Source: Mermis nigrescens (lineage: Eukaryota > Nematoda > Enoplea > Mermithida > Mermithidae). Taken from it: a DNA stretch of 64,000 nucleotides. A program made the position numbers and the translations under genes. Location: positions 837,158-901,157 of the forward strand of contig JAVLUZ010000167.1 in the NCBI GenBank assembly GCA_036768485.1, given 5' to 3'. Position 1 is the stretch's first letter; each line of letters starts with the position of its first letter. Under the pieces are notes generated by a model. It did not search any database. It had not been told where the DNA came from and was given only the letters and a program-made list of their open reading frames with translations. This document shows positions 37,021 to 45,551 of this stretch, in pieces.

Positions 37021-37387
37021 TCCAAAACTCCAATACTTTTAATTACCCCTAATTATCTTTAATCTAAATTTTCTTTGCAATTCCTGCCAGGCATTAGCAG
37101 TGATTACTTACTAGTCAATGACCTTTTAACAAACTATGCATTGTTAATAATAGAAATCTCAAAACGTTTAATGTAATTTTGCAACTGAAATGAATTCAGA
37201 GATTAGGACACGACGGAAAAAAATTTTGCCAGTAAATAACAGAATCCCTAGACTATCCTGGACAAATCCGTCACTGACATCCACCTTAAAAAAGGCCCTT
37301 TGATCAAAATGTAGCGTAAGACTGATTAAGTGTTCATTGCAAAACGCCATACTGTGTGAAAACACTTAATCTTAATGCAGTCCTGCT

Positions 37388-37643
37388 CACACATGGGCAT
37401 GGGGGGTTTGGGGGGTATACACCCCCCAGAAGTTGAAATACCCCCCCCCCAGAAAAATTTTTTTTTGCTTTTTCAGCAATGTTTTGATGCCATTGGATAG
37501 AGCTTGATGAGAAACGTCAAAAATGGTGTTTTTTTTGCCATACGACCACTTTAAAGACCATTTTTTGACCTTTAAAAATTTTTTCACCCCCCTCCAAAAA
37601 TTTTTTCACCCCCCCCCAGAATTTCGGGTGCTGCCCACCTATG
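37388..37643. mobile_element. hAT-type MITE family A, reference copy
   Basis: 256 bp, starting CACACATGGGC and ending GCCCACCTATG, flanked by identical 8-bp duplications GTCCTGCT (37380-37387, 37644-37651). Long C/G and A/T homopolymer runs inside. Non-coding. Confidence 0.9.
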
Positions 37644-37651
37644 GTCCTGCT

Positions 37652-38259
37652 GCATGCAATTATATGTTTTAATTCTCTATTTAACTTTAGTTATATATTC
37701 AATTTTCTTTTTAATTTTCTGTTCTATTTAACGTAATGAAATTGAAGCAGAATCTGCTGATCTTTAGATTAATATACGTCTTCTCATCGCGTAGACTGTA
37801 TACATTACCCTCAGCCTAAGCTGGGGCTGAAACAAATTATTAAACATCTCTTGTACTCCAGTTAAGGGTCCAATAGAGAACCCTCGATCCGATCACTGAT
37901 GCGCTTATGAAGAGCCTACCATGTAATCGAAAAGAGAAGGTAGCTATCTTTAAATAATAAATCTTTCGGATATGGGTACTCGCTTCTCACGTTGTCTTCA
38001 GCATTGCATGAATTACTTTGCACTTAATCTTACGTTTAGCAACATGTTTTTGCAATCGAAGTGCTACATCATTTACCTCAAAGACTACTATAGGCGTTAC
38101 AATAGCCTTAACACCACCTTATCACACAGTTTCTGGTCAATTGGAAGCTATTTGGGGAAAAAAGTTTGATTTTCATTCATTTTTGGCCATCATTTCGCCT
38201 TATTTTCCTGAAAAAATTTCAAATTCTTCTACTAAAAGCCTAACTGCCAAATCTCCGCA
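37652..38259. other. Left flank of the Polinton, paralogous to 61440-61630
   Basis: From about 38068 to the Polinton edge the sequence matches 61440-61630 ('cacagtttctggtcaatt', 'ttttggccatcattt'). This shows that the Polinton landed in a copy of that repeat. Nothing else recognised. Confidence 0.7.
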
Positions 38260-38265
38260 CGCGTG
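38260..38265. repeat. Polinton target-site duplication, left (CGCGTG)
   Basis: Identical to 47978-47983. Six-base duplications are diagnostic for Polintons. Confidence 0.95.
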
Positions 38266-39004
38266 AGTAGTATAGCCTGCTTCGCTAGGGGGGCAATCTT
38301 ATAACATATACAGTGTTATAACATAGGTAGATCTGCGCCCTGGCCCAAAATCGAAGTTGTGCCAGGGCGCAAAAGGGTTGGGGGTCCTGCCCGGACCTGC
38401 TCGGGGAGGGGGCACGCTCCAGCCCAGGGCCAAGGGTCCAGGGCCAGGGGAGGGGTATAATAACCCAGGGGATGGGGTTATTACCCAGAAGGGGGCTATT
38501 TTTGAATAGGGCCTAAGTCAAGAACCAGCGGTCGAATCGGGCTCAAATTTTCAGAGTATGATGTATATAGGCGAGGCATGCCACGCATAAAATTTCAGCG
38601 CGCAGCCTACAGTATACCAATTTACTTTACACTTTCTCGTATAGCACTATATTTCAAGAACTATAGGGCGGATTTAGCTCAAATTTTCAGAGTAGGGTGA
38701 ATACCCTATTTGCAAACTATTACAAAAATTTGGAGCAAGTACCTACAGTATATCAATTTACTTTAAACTTTCTCATATAGATACTATATTTCGAGAACTA
38801 TAGGGCGGATTTAGCTCAAACTTTCAGGAATGTTTCTATGTACAAAATTTTAGCGCGCAACCTAGAGTATGCCGATTCAACTGCCTGATGGCGTCAAACA
38901 GATGGATGTAAATTTCTCTATGGAGATCTATTTTTTATAACCAGTAATCAATTATAATAAACATGCCCAAACCTGCCAGTAAGCCTAGTTGGGAAGGGGT
39001 ATGA

Positions 39005-39083
<79 letters not shown>

Positions 39084-39482
39084 GAGGTAGCAGTCCCTGT
39101 GGGAGTCCACAAGCACCACCTCCACAACCGCCACCTCCACAAGCGCCACCAAGGTCCACAAGCGCCACTATGTTCCCTATAGCCGTTATAATTACTTTAC
39201 AAAAGTAGTCAGCTATTTCGTCATCAGGTCGGAGCGATTATTATCTACGCGCAAATTAATTATTTTGCCGGCCTTTGGCCCTTCATAAAACAAAATATTG
39301 TCCGAGTAAACTTTAATTTGGTAGTCAGGTACCAGAACGTTTTGAATTTTTTCAACAGCTTCAAGACCGTATTTTTCTTTATCAGTGTTAAGATCAGCTT
39401 TGTGCATTAAGTCTAAAGCTAGCTGCTTTTGTAAACAATGTCGCCCTTTATCGCCTTTCCTAATAGACTCCCATTTAGGGCT
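38266..39482. repeat. Polinton left terminal inverted repeat (~1.2 kb)
   Basis: Inverted match to 46769-47977 over its whole length, with small differences. It includes a GC-rich block near 38330-38450, duplicated 'actatagggcggatttagctc' words, a (GT)n run and, at its inner end, about 270 bp of polymerase coding sequence. Confidence 0.95.
39007..39079. repeat. (GT)n microsatellite in the left TIR
   Basis: About 35 GT dinucleotides with one interruption. The mirror run in the right TIR (47168-47218) is shorter, so the arms are diverging here. Confidence 0.95.
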
Positions 39483-39990
39483 ATTGTCCAGATTTGCTAT
39501 TCCTGTAACAACAGCTCGAGGTAGTGATAAGTTATCATTTGATGCAATTTTAATTTACGCTCCTCTGCCCTATCGTGGTTGTTTGTCTACTATGACTACC
39601 TTAAAGATCATATATTCGTCAAAGCTAAGCTCCTTATTGGACTGTTCTATGTTTTCTCTAATACTGAAAACTTTATCGGCGTTCAGATACTGACGTTGAG
39701 TGAAAGGGACTAATATAGGGAAGTCAAGACACGAATGCCCAATTTGCATGCCTATCAAACTGTCTGCGGGGTAATGCTTGAGTATCTACTGGAATAGCTT
39801 GCTCAAACATCTCTTCTAATATCAGGACAGTCATCAAGGTTTCGAAACTTTAGCCGAAACGTCCTTGCAATTGACTTAAACCTACGAACAGAAGTGAATG
39901 ACTGTTCGCTTACTTCAAAAATTGATCCATCTTTGAGGAAAACTATAACATATACTGCTTGACCCTTATTTATAGACAAAATTATTGCGT
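39213..39990 (-). pseudogene. Polinton type-B DNA polymerase, N-terminal fragment
   Basis: The minus strand from about 39990 to 39213 encodes pieces typical of the region before the catalytic core of the protein-primed Polinton polymerase. These are a 'LDFPILVPF' block, 'LPRAVVTGIA', 'LVPDYQIKVYS' and 'DNNRSDLMTK'. There is at least one stop or frameshift between them. None of the exonuclease or polymerase motifs follows; the sequence passes straight into the TIR. The inner part (39213-39482) is duplicated in the right TIR. The element therefore cannot replicate itself with this gene. The assignment is from family memory, with moderate certainty. Confidence 0.65.
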
Positions 39991-40025
39991 TAGATAATAA
40001 GAATACAAAAACTAGGAATGTTGTT

Positions 40026-40033
40026 TATAAATA
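40026..40033 (+). promoter_or_regulatory. TATAAATA box, integrase gene
   Basis: 34 nt (first T to A of ATG) before the ATG at 40060. This choice of start makes the upstream in-frame ATG at 40018 unlikely, because it would place the box inside the coding region. Confidence 0.65.
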
Positions 40034-40059
40034 GAAGGAATGCGAAAAATTGTTCAAGA

Positions 40060-41119
40060 ATGGAGAAAATACTTAAGAAACTGTACTATAATCCACAAAG
40101 TGGATACACTGGCCTTAATCAACTTTACACTCGCATCAAAAAGATTCGCCCGACTGTTAAATTAGAACAAGTACGTGCCTGGCTAGAAAAGCAGCCCACC
40201 TATACATTACACAAACCCGTCCTCAAGCATTATTCACGAAATAAAGTATTAGTAAGCAGCATTGATGAGCAATGGCTATGTGATATTGTAGATCTTCAAT
40301 CTTTAGCGAAGCATAATGATAATTTTAAGTATCTCTTGAATTGCACAGACATTTTTTCAAAATACGCATGGTCTCTTCCTCTAAAATCTAAAAGTTCAAA
40401 AGATGTTCTGACCGCTTTTCAAAGCATTTTAAATTCATCTAATCGAAAACCGTACAAGCTGCAAACGGACGCAGGGACCGAATTTACAAACAAGGAGTTC
40501 CAGAAATTTCTAAAATCTGAATCTATCAATTTTTTAACGACCAGAAGCGAAACAAAAGCTAGCGTAGTTGAACGTTTTAATCGCACGCTCAAAGAACGTA
40601 TGTGGCGGTACTTCACAAAGAGTAATTCGTATAAATATATTGACATATTACCCGACTTGATGAAAAATTATAATCACTCTAAGCATGGTACGATAGGTAC
40701 ATCGCCAGCTAATGTGACCGTAAAAAATGACACGGACATCTTGAATAGAGCATTTAGAATTTATAAACAGAACGTTGTCTTTGAATTTAATATTGGCGAT
40801 AAAGTCCAACTGAGTAAAGTTAAGCGCACGTTTGAAAAAGGATTTTGGCCTAACTGGACATAGGAGATTTTTGTAATTAAAGAAAAATATGCATCGAACC
40901 CCATCCGTTTATGTTTTAGAAGACCAAATGGACGAAAGAGTCGAGTGTATTTTTTATGAGCCCGAACTGCAAAAAATTGAAACAAAAACAGACGATTTGT
41001 ATGTGATTGAAAAGATTTTGAAAACGCGTAAGAAAGGCAATAAAACTGATTATTTAGTACGGTGGCGAGGGTACCCAGAAAAGTTTGATTCCTGGGTCTC
41101 GAACCTAATAAAGTTATAA
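40060..41119 (+). pseudogene. Polinton integrase with chromodomain, broken at one point
   Basis: The retroviral-type integrase starts at 40060 (MEKILKKLYYN). The core shows CDIVDLQ, QTDAGTEF and ASVVERFNRT as the D,D,E residues, with about 33 residues between the last two. A TAG stop at 40861-40863 and a shift lead to a second frame (40889-41119) with a chromodomain (YVIEKIL...YLVRWRGYPEKFDSWV). Chromodomain integrases cut and join the element ends and may steer insertion to modified histones. The break lies in the SH3-like linker before the chromodomain, so the catalytic part is open but the fusion is lost. Confidence 0.9.
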
Positions 41120-41122
41120 ATA
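41115..41122 (+). promoter_or_regulatory. TATAAATA box, small gene at 41157
   Basis: 42 nt before the ATG at 41157. The box contains the stop codon (TAA) of the chromodomain frame. Confidence 0.65.
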
Positions 41123-41156
41123 GTAAGTAATTCTGTATTTCCAATTAAAGTCTAAA

Positions 41157-41450
41157 ATGGAGATCAGCCGGTGTTTTTTCAATCATATATTGCATCGTTT
41201 GTCACAATACACTTACTTGTCTGATGATGCAATTGGAGATTATTTTTGGCCAAAAATGAGCGAGCAATATAAGCAAACATTGCTGGAATTTGATGAGAAT
41301 GCTATGTTGAGCTTCTCAAAGTATATCAGAAAACGATTAAAAAAGGGCGATATTTACATTTTGGGAATTTTTAAGTCCCGAGGCCAAATTTTATTTTGCA
41401 AACCTTTACACCACACACATAGACGAGCACCTAATCTCATCCATGTCTAA
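41157..41450 (+). CDS. Small Polinton protein, unknown (97 aa)
   Basis: Open from ATG to stop with its own TATAAATA box at standard distance, which argues that it is real. The N-terminal half is aromatic and acidic (FWPKMSEQYKQ, LLEFDENAML); the C-terminal half is basic (YIRKRLKKGD, HTHRRAPN). I recognise no family. It lies between integrase and the convergent TBP gene and is followed by a minisatellite. Confidence 0.55.
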   Translation: MEISRCFFNHILHRLSQYTYLSDDAIGDYFWPKMSEQYKQTLLEFDENAMLSFSKYIRKRLKKGDIYILGIFKSRGQILFCKPLHHTHRRAPNLIHV

Positions 41451-41453
41451 GGT

Positions 41454-41701
41454 TCTAATTTAAAGTTTTGCAGAGTTTGGAAATTTTTTTGTGAAGTTTG
41501 GAAATTTTTTTGTAAAGTTTGGAAAATTTTTTGTAAAGTTTGGAAAATTTTCTGCAGAGTTTGGAATTAATTTTGTGTGCTTAAGCATAGGACTTTTGCA
41601 GAGTTTAGAAAATTTTTTGTAAAGTTTGGAAATTTTTTTGTAAAATTTGGAAAATTTTTTTGTAAAGTTTAGAAAATTTCTTGTTATGTTTGGAAAATTC
41701 A
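41454..41701. repeat. ~21-bp minisatellite between the unknown gene and the TBP gene
   Basis: About eleven to twelve imperfect copies of aaagtttggaaattttttgt, filling the gap between two convergent stop codons (41450 and 41702). The T-rich and A-rich strands could serve as transcription ends in both directions. Confidence 0.85.
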
Positions 41702-42217
41702 CTATTTAATTAGACATCGCTCAAGCATTGTTGAGACTATTTTATATGCTGTATGCAACTCATGCTTGTGTTTTGCACCTGTGAGAATCATTTTTCCGCT
41801 TGTAAAGAGCAAAAATGTTCCATTTCGAAATTTGTATGCAAAACCAGGAAACAATTCTACTTCGTACATGCATTTCCCATTTTCCATCTCATAAAATTTA
41901 CAAAGATCAATGCGAAATCCCAAGTTAGCCGAGCCAACAAAAAGCACAGGTTTTATTTTCAACATTAAATTCTCCATCTTTAGTATTTGGATGAATGCCT
42001 TTATCGTATTTTCGCCTTCTTGTATAGTTTTAGCTCCAACGCATACAATTTTACCCGATCTAAAAATCAGCAATGTTGCCTGAGGTAATCGAAATACAAT
42101 ACCTGGAAATTTTTGCTGATTGTATTGCGCAGTATTTGGCAATTTCAGATAGACATCATCTAGATTTAGCGTATTCGGCAGTGCTGTAGTTAGCACAATG
42201 TTCTGTATTGTGACCAT
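41702..42217 (-). CDS. TBP: TATA-binding protein (TBP-like), Polinton-encoded, intact, 171 aa
   Basis: Two imperfect repeats build the saddle fold of TBP. Repeat 1 (residues about 4-80) has IQNIV (5-8), KFPGIVFR (36-43), LLIFRSGK (49-56) and SGKIVCVGAK (54-63). Repeat 2 (about 88-168) has VGSANLGF (94-101), LFPGFAYKF (122-130), FLLFTSGK (135-142) and SGKMILTGAK (140-149). Phenylalanines occur at all four places that intercalate into TATA DNA in cellular TBP (37, 52, 123, 138). The repeat-1 minor-groove asparagine is kept (N6), while the repeat-2 counterpart is leucine (L92). Length equals the bare TBP core, with no N-terminal extension and no introns. It lies inside the Polinton TIRs, divergent from the ATPase gene. 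Role inferred: recognise the element's own TATAAATA promoters and recruit TFIIB/polymerase. It is clearly divergent from host TBP, so not a recent retrocopy. Confidence 0.92.
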   Translation of the reverse strand: MVTIQNIVLTTALPNTLNLDDVYLKLPNTAQYNQQKFPGIVFRLPQATLLIFRSGKIVCVGAKTIQEGENTIKAFIQILKMENLMLKIKPVLFVGSANLGFRIDLCKFYEMENGKCMYEVELFPGFAYKFRNGTFLLFTSGKMILTGAKHKHELHTAYKIVSTMLERCLIK

Positions 42218-42221
42218 TTTC

Positions 42222-42229
42222 TATAAATA
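42222..42229 (+). promoter_or_regulatory. TATAAATA box, ATPase gene
   Basis: 41 nt before the ATG at 42263. Lies 4 bp outside the TBP start codon on the opposite strand. Confidence 0.7.
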
Positions 42230-42247
42230 CCTATATAAATAAATCAT

Positions 42248-42255
42248 TATTTATA
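42248..42255 (-). promoter_or_regulatory. TATAAATA box, TBP gene
   Basis: On the minus strand, 38 nt before the TBP ATG at 42217. Lies 7 bp outside the ATPase ATG. Each gene of the divergent pair thus has its box next to the other's start codon. Confidence 0.75.
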
Positions 42256-42262
42256 AACAAAA

Positions 42263-42817
42263 ATGATTTTTCAACATCCTTTCACCTGCCTTGTCTCAGG
42301 GCCAACAAAATCAGGCAAAACAACGTTTGTTAGGCGACTGACTGAGAACAGAGAATGTTTGATTGATACAAAAATTAAAAAGATTTGGTGGTGCTTCGCA
42401 GAAAACCAACCGCTTTATAAGAAAATCGATCATGTGTCATTTATAGAGGGGCTTCCTGATTTAATTAACTTCAAGCAGTTCAGCCCTACACCACAACTTT
42501 TGATACTCGATGATTTAATGCAAGAGAGCAAGGGTAATGCTCAAATTGTACAACTATTCACAAGGAGTTGTCATCATTGGAATATTAGCATCATTCACAT
42601 TGTACAAAACGCTTTCTTCGAAGGTCTCAGAACATCGTGTATAAACTTGGATTATATTGTTTTATTTAAAAATCCTGCGGATCAGCTACAAGCACAAATG
42701 TTGTCTGGGCAGCTTTACCCTACCAATCCAAAATATTTTCTAGAAGCCTATTCCGATGCTACTTCTCTTCCGCATGACTATCTTCTGATTGATCTCACTC
42801 GAAATTCTAGAGATTAG
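42263..42817 (+). CDS. Polinton genome-packaging ATPase (FtsK/HerA type), 184 aa
   Basis: Walker A GPTKSGKTT at residues 13-21 and Walker B QLLILDD at 78-84, followed by an 'IIHIVQN' strand (about 112-118) suited to the sensor position and NPADQLQ near 140. The start at 42263 follows its TATAAATA box. Intact, slightly shorter than I expect for the family. In adenovirus-like and Polinton elements this ATPase would drive DNA into the capsid. Confidence 0.9.
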   Translation: MIFQHPFTCLVSGPTKSGKTTFVRRLTENRECLIDTKIKKIWWCFAENQPLYKKIDHVSFIEGLPDLINFKQFSPTPQLLILDDLMQESKGNAQIVQLFTRSCHHWNISIIHIVQNAFFEGLRTSCINLDYIVLFKNPADQLQAQMLSGQLYPTNPKYFLEAYSDATSLPHDYLLIDLTRNSRD

Positions 42818-42873
42818 CATAGGCTAATAACAAATATTTTCAGTGATAGTCCCACTGTTTATATACAAAAATC

Positions 42874-42881
42874 TATAAATA
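42874..42881 (+). promoter_or_regulatory. TATAAATA box, pX-like gene
   Basis: Context ctataaatact, 39 nt before the ATG at 42913, in the spacer after the ATPase stop. Confidence 0.7.
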
Positions 42882-42912
42882 CTAAGAAAAACACTAATGA
42901 AATAATGTAAAA

Positions 42913-43236
42913 ATGGGTAAAGAACAATTAAAACGCAATATTGTATGTCTACATCTCTTATGTAAAACAAAAAAACCTCAAAGAGACGCTATTATAAATA
43001 CTGCAACTAAAGATCAAATCCTTTGTCTCTGCGACTGTGCAAACAATTTCCTGAACAGTAATATTCATTTTTCTGAGAAAGATATCAACAAACTTCGAAG
43101 ATACCAGAATCAAATAAGATACTTGGCAAACAATAGACAGGCAAGTACGAAAGAAAGAAAAAATATCATAATACAAGACGGTGGTTTTCTTCCACTTCTA
43201 CTTACTCCTATACTTACAATTCAGGCAGTTTACTAG
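42913..43236 (+). CDS. pX-like Polinton protein, 107 aa
   Basis: Open reading frame with a basic, helix-rich body (residues 1-88) and a short hydrophobic tail introduced by Gly-Gly (QDGGFLPLLLTPIL, residues about 90-103). A basic body plus a GG-F hydrophobic tail resembles adenovirus core peptide pX and its Polinton/adintovirus counterparts, where the GG marks an adenain cleavage site. Own TATAAATA box. The next gene starts 22 bp after its stop. Confidence 0.6.
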   Translation: MGKEQLKRNIVCLHLLCKTKKPQRDAIINTATKDQILCLCDCANNFLNSNIHFSEKDINKLRRYQNQIRYLANNRQASTKERKNIIIQDGGFLPLLLTPILTIQAVY

Positions 43237-43258
43237 CTGACGCAATTACAGGTAGAAA

Positions 43259-43846
43259 ATGGAACACACTGAAAAAATGATTTTAATACCCGCTGAAATA
43301 AGCAAACGCTATAAGCCAGTGGATATTCTACTCGAATCCTTGGATAATGAGATGCAAAAAATCTTGAATAACAAAAATGTACCACCTGATGCAAAGCTCA
43401 TAAAATATAATCAGATACTTGTCAAATTTAAGCGATTGCAAGAGCAGAAACAGCAACCATATAAAGCTGGCATTGTTGAAGGTGTAAGTAATGCAATTAG
43501 CGATGAAGAAATACTCTCTGGTATGCCAAAAAGTCAAATTCCAAAGGCAAAGCTGCTTCTTCACCATATACGTACTAATCCATTTCTTGAAATTGAGCCA
43601 GGTGGTGAACTTGTGATAGATGGTCAAAAAATTGAAGATTCAAATATTATAGATTCAGTTAATGATCTGGCATGCGAGCGCAAAAAAATCAGCAGATATC
43701 CTGGCACAAAAGAATTGTTGAAAGTGTTCAATCGCACGAATGTTCCACTTGAAAGTGTGGGTAATAGGCAAGCTAGGGAGATTTTTGCTGCAGGCGATAA
43801 ATTTGACTGGAATGAAGTCTATAAATACTTACTGTATTTAATTTAA
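43259..43846 (+). CDS. Conserved Polinton protein of unknown role, 195 aa
   Basis: Intact. A pI-neutral, helix-rich N-terminal half is followed by a compact C-terminal half with GGELVIDGQ (about 118-126) and YPGTKELLKVFNR (about 145-157). The decayed Polinton at 5590-6745 has the same protein, so it is a genuine conserved gene. There is no TATAAATA box in the 22-bp gap before it; it may be read from the pX-like promoter. Its last codons (VYKYL) contain the TATAAATA box of the next gene. Confidence 0.75.
   Translation: MEHTEKMILIPAEISKRYKPVDILLESLDNEMQKILNNKNVPPDAKLIKYNQILVKFKRLQEQKQQPYKAGIVEGVSNAISDEEILSGMPKSQIPKAKLLLHHIRTNPFLEIEPGGELVIDGQKIEDSNIIDSVNDLACERKKISRYPGTKELLKVFNRTNVPLESVGNRQAREIFAAGDKFDWNEVYKYLLYLI
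43820..43827 (+). promoter_or_regulatory. TATAAATA box, pVI-like gene
   Basis: Context gtctataaatactt, inside the last codons of the preceding gene (V-Y-K-Y-L), 45 nt before the ATG at 43865. Confidence 0.7.
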
Positions 43847-43864
43847 TCAAATAAAATTACAAAA

Positions 43865-44306
43865 ATGCACGTACAATTTACTCCTGAGGATTTAAGCATT
43901 TGGTCTAGAATACTACACTGGGCAGGCAGCCCAAACTGGCTATGGGTTGGAGGGGTTCAAAGGCATTCCATATCAGCGGGGTGTTGGCCTTGGCAGCTTT
44001 TTTCGTTTCCTTTTCAGAATGGCCGTCCCTGTTTTGCAATCTATTGGTAAGCGAGTTGGAAAGCATGCTCTAGTTGCAGGTTCAAACATAGCGTCTGATT
44101 TGACTCGGGGAAAACCGCTTTTCGAGTCTACTAAGGAACATTCAAAGCGAGAAGCTGCTCAGTTGTTTGATCAGGCCTCTAAATCTCTACAGCAGCAGCA
44201 AGGAGAGGGTCTTGGTAGCCGTCCAAAGTCTATAAATACTAGCATGATAGATGCTTTTTCTAAAAACAATGGCGCTCATAGACGTGAAATCTATCCCAAG
44301 TACTAA
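43865..44306 (+). pseudogene. pVI-like Polinton protein with one frameshift
   Basis: The start (MHVQFTPEDL) is in one frame; after about 43910 the sense continues in another with TGYGLEGFKGIPYQRG, then an amphipathic/hydrophobic stretch (LGSFFRFLFRMAVPVL), then GKHALVAGSNIASDL and a polar tail. The Gly/Tyr motif followed by an amphipathic helix resembles the membrane-active capsid-lining proteins (adenovirus pVI type) of related elements. The tail overlaps the start of the capsid gene by about 38 bp in another frame and contains its TATA box. Confidence 0.65.
44231..44238 (+). promoter_or_regulatory. TATAAATA box, major capsid gene
   Basis: Context aagtctataaatact, inside the upstream coding region, 38 nt before the capsid ATG at 44269. 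The decayed Polinton has the same context at 5184-5191. Confidence 0.75.
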
Positions 44307-45549
44307 AACTGAATTGGACCTTTTCACGGTCCCTCCTACCCAGGTTGTTATAAAGCAAGGCTTTTAGCATGAAATCCAGCCTACTCATCCGATTACCAAT
44401 GAGGGGCCTTATGAAAGCAGAATACCCCCAGATCCCCATTATCTACAACTGAATAGAAATTATATTTATATGTTACTACGAATAAAAAAACCAACTGTTG
44501 CTGCTGGAGCAGCAGTACCCAACTATGCACCTATAAACCTTATTGGTAAAACTTTCTTCAAGCAGGTAAAATGCTTTTTAGGAGGCAAATTAGTTTTTGA
44601 CAGCTCTGATAAATATGCATACAGAGCATACTTCGAAACTGGACTGAATTACGGGTATGATGCTAAGCATTCACACTTGTAAGCAGCATTATATTTTCAT
44701 GACGGTGGCACTAATGTTGACACAAAAGATAGTGAATCATTCAAAAAGCGAGCTGCTATGTTTAAAGATGAAAATGTTGTAGAAGTTGCGGCTCCACTAC
44801 ATATTGACATGTTCTTGCAAAACAGGTATCTGATTAATTTCACCAATTTTCGCTTAGAATTACATAGTAATAGTGATGCGTTTTTATTGCAGTGCTTCAA
44901 GGATGTGGTCTTAGACTTGAAAGTCTTGCAAATGAAATTTTTGATGTATTAGACACTGTAAATTTAGCACTCGTGCAAACAATGCTTTCATACATGACAA
45001 AATATCCTATTAGACGCGTAGCTATGACTATTTTAAACATCTCAAATCCTGCTAGAGAAACGCCCAATTATACATTGTTTACTGGTCAGCTGCCTAGGCG
45101 TATATTATTTGCTTGTGTTGAAGGCAGTGCTTATTGAGGCAATCTAGCGAAATCACTATTTAATTTCAAACTGTTCAATATATGCAATGTAAAAGTAACA
45201 AGCGGTGGCATAACATATCCTGCTTACCCATCCAACTTTTCATTCAAACACGATAGGTACTTGCAAGCATATAATCAAATGTTTGATGCTTTAGATATAG
45301 GGCGAGAAGGTAATTTTATTAGCAGAGATGAGTTTAGAACGAGTCACTGTTTTTATTGTATTTGATTTGACACCTGATGCAGATGATGGAAGGCATTGGG
45401 ATCTAGTGCGCGAAGGAACAACAAGCATATCTGTAAGATTTGCCAATAATTTGCCCGATTCTGGTGTAGAAATTATAATATATGCTGAGTTTGATAATTT
45501 AATAATGATTGACAAAGACCGAAACACGTTTCATGATTGTAACGCATAA
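44269..45549 (+). pseudogene. Polinton major capsid protein (double jelly-roll type), broken
   Basis: Begins MALIDVKSIPS, with LDLFTVPPTQ early, as in the remnant copy. Motifs along the span: AYRAYFETGLNYGYDA (44616-44663), VVEVAAPLHIDMF, TKYPIRRVAM, NYTLFTGQLPRRI, and RHWDLVREG near the end. It stops in frame at 44365 (TAG) and 44680 (TAA), shifts near 44945, has another stop at 45135 and shifts near 45330. About 425 codons overall, close to what I expect for the family. Would form the icosahedral shell; this copy cannot. Confidence 0.85.
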
Positions 45550-45551
45550 AC

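Noticed and set aside
38935..39208. Long frames rich in His-Thr or Cys-Val repeats
   Set aside because: They are translations of the (GT)n/(CA)n run in the Polinton TIR; the same artefact occurs at 47015-47235.
41702..42217. Host TBP gene or retrocopy that happens to lie here
   Set aside because: It lies between element genes inside the TIRs, shares the element promoter box, and is far more divergent than a host copy should be. A phylogeny would settle it.
42993..43000. Another TATAAATA inside the pX-like gene (also 40630-40637 in integrase and 33761-33768 outside the element)
   Set aside because: Not near a gene start; these are the expected chance occurrences in AT-rich DNA.
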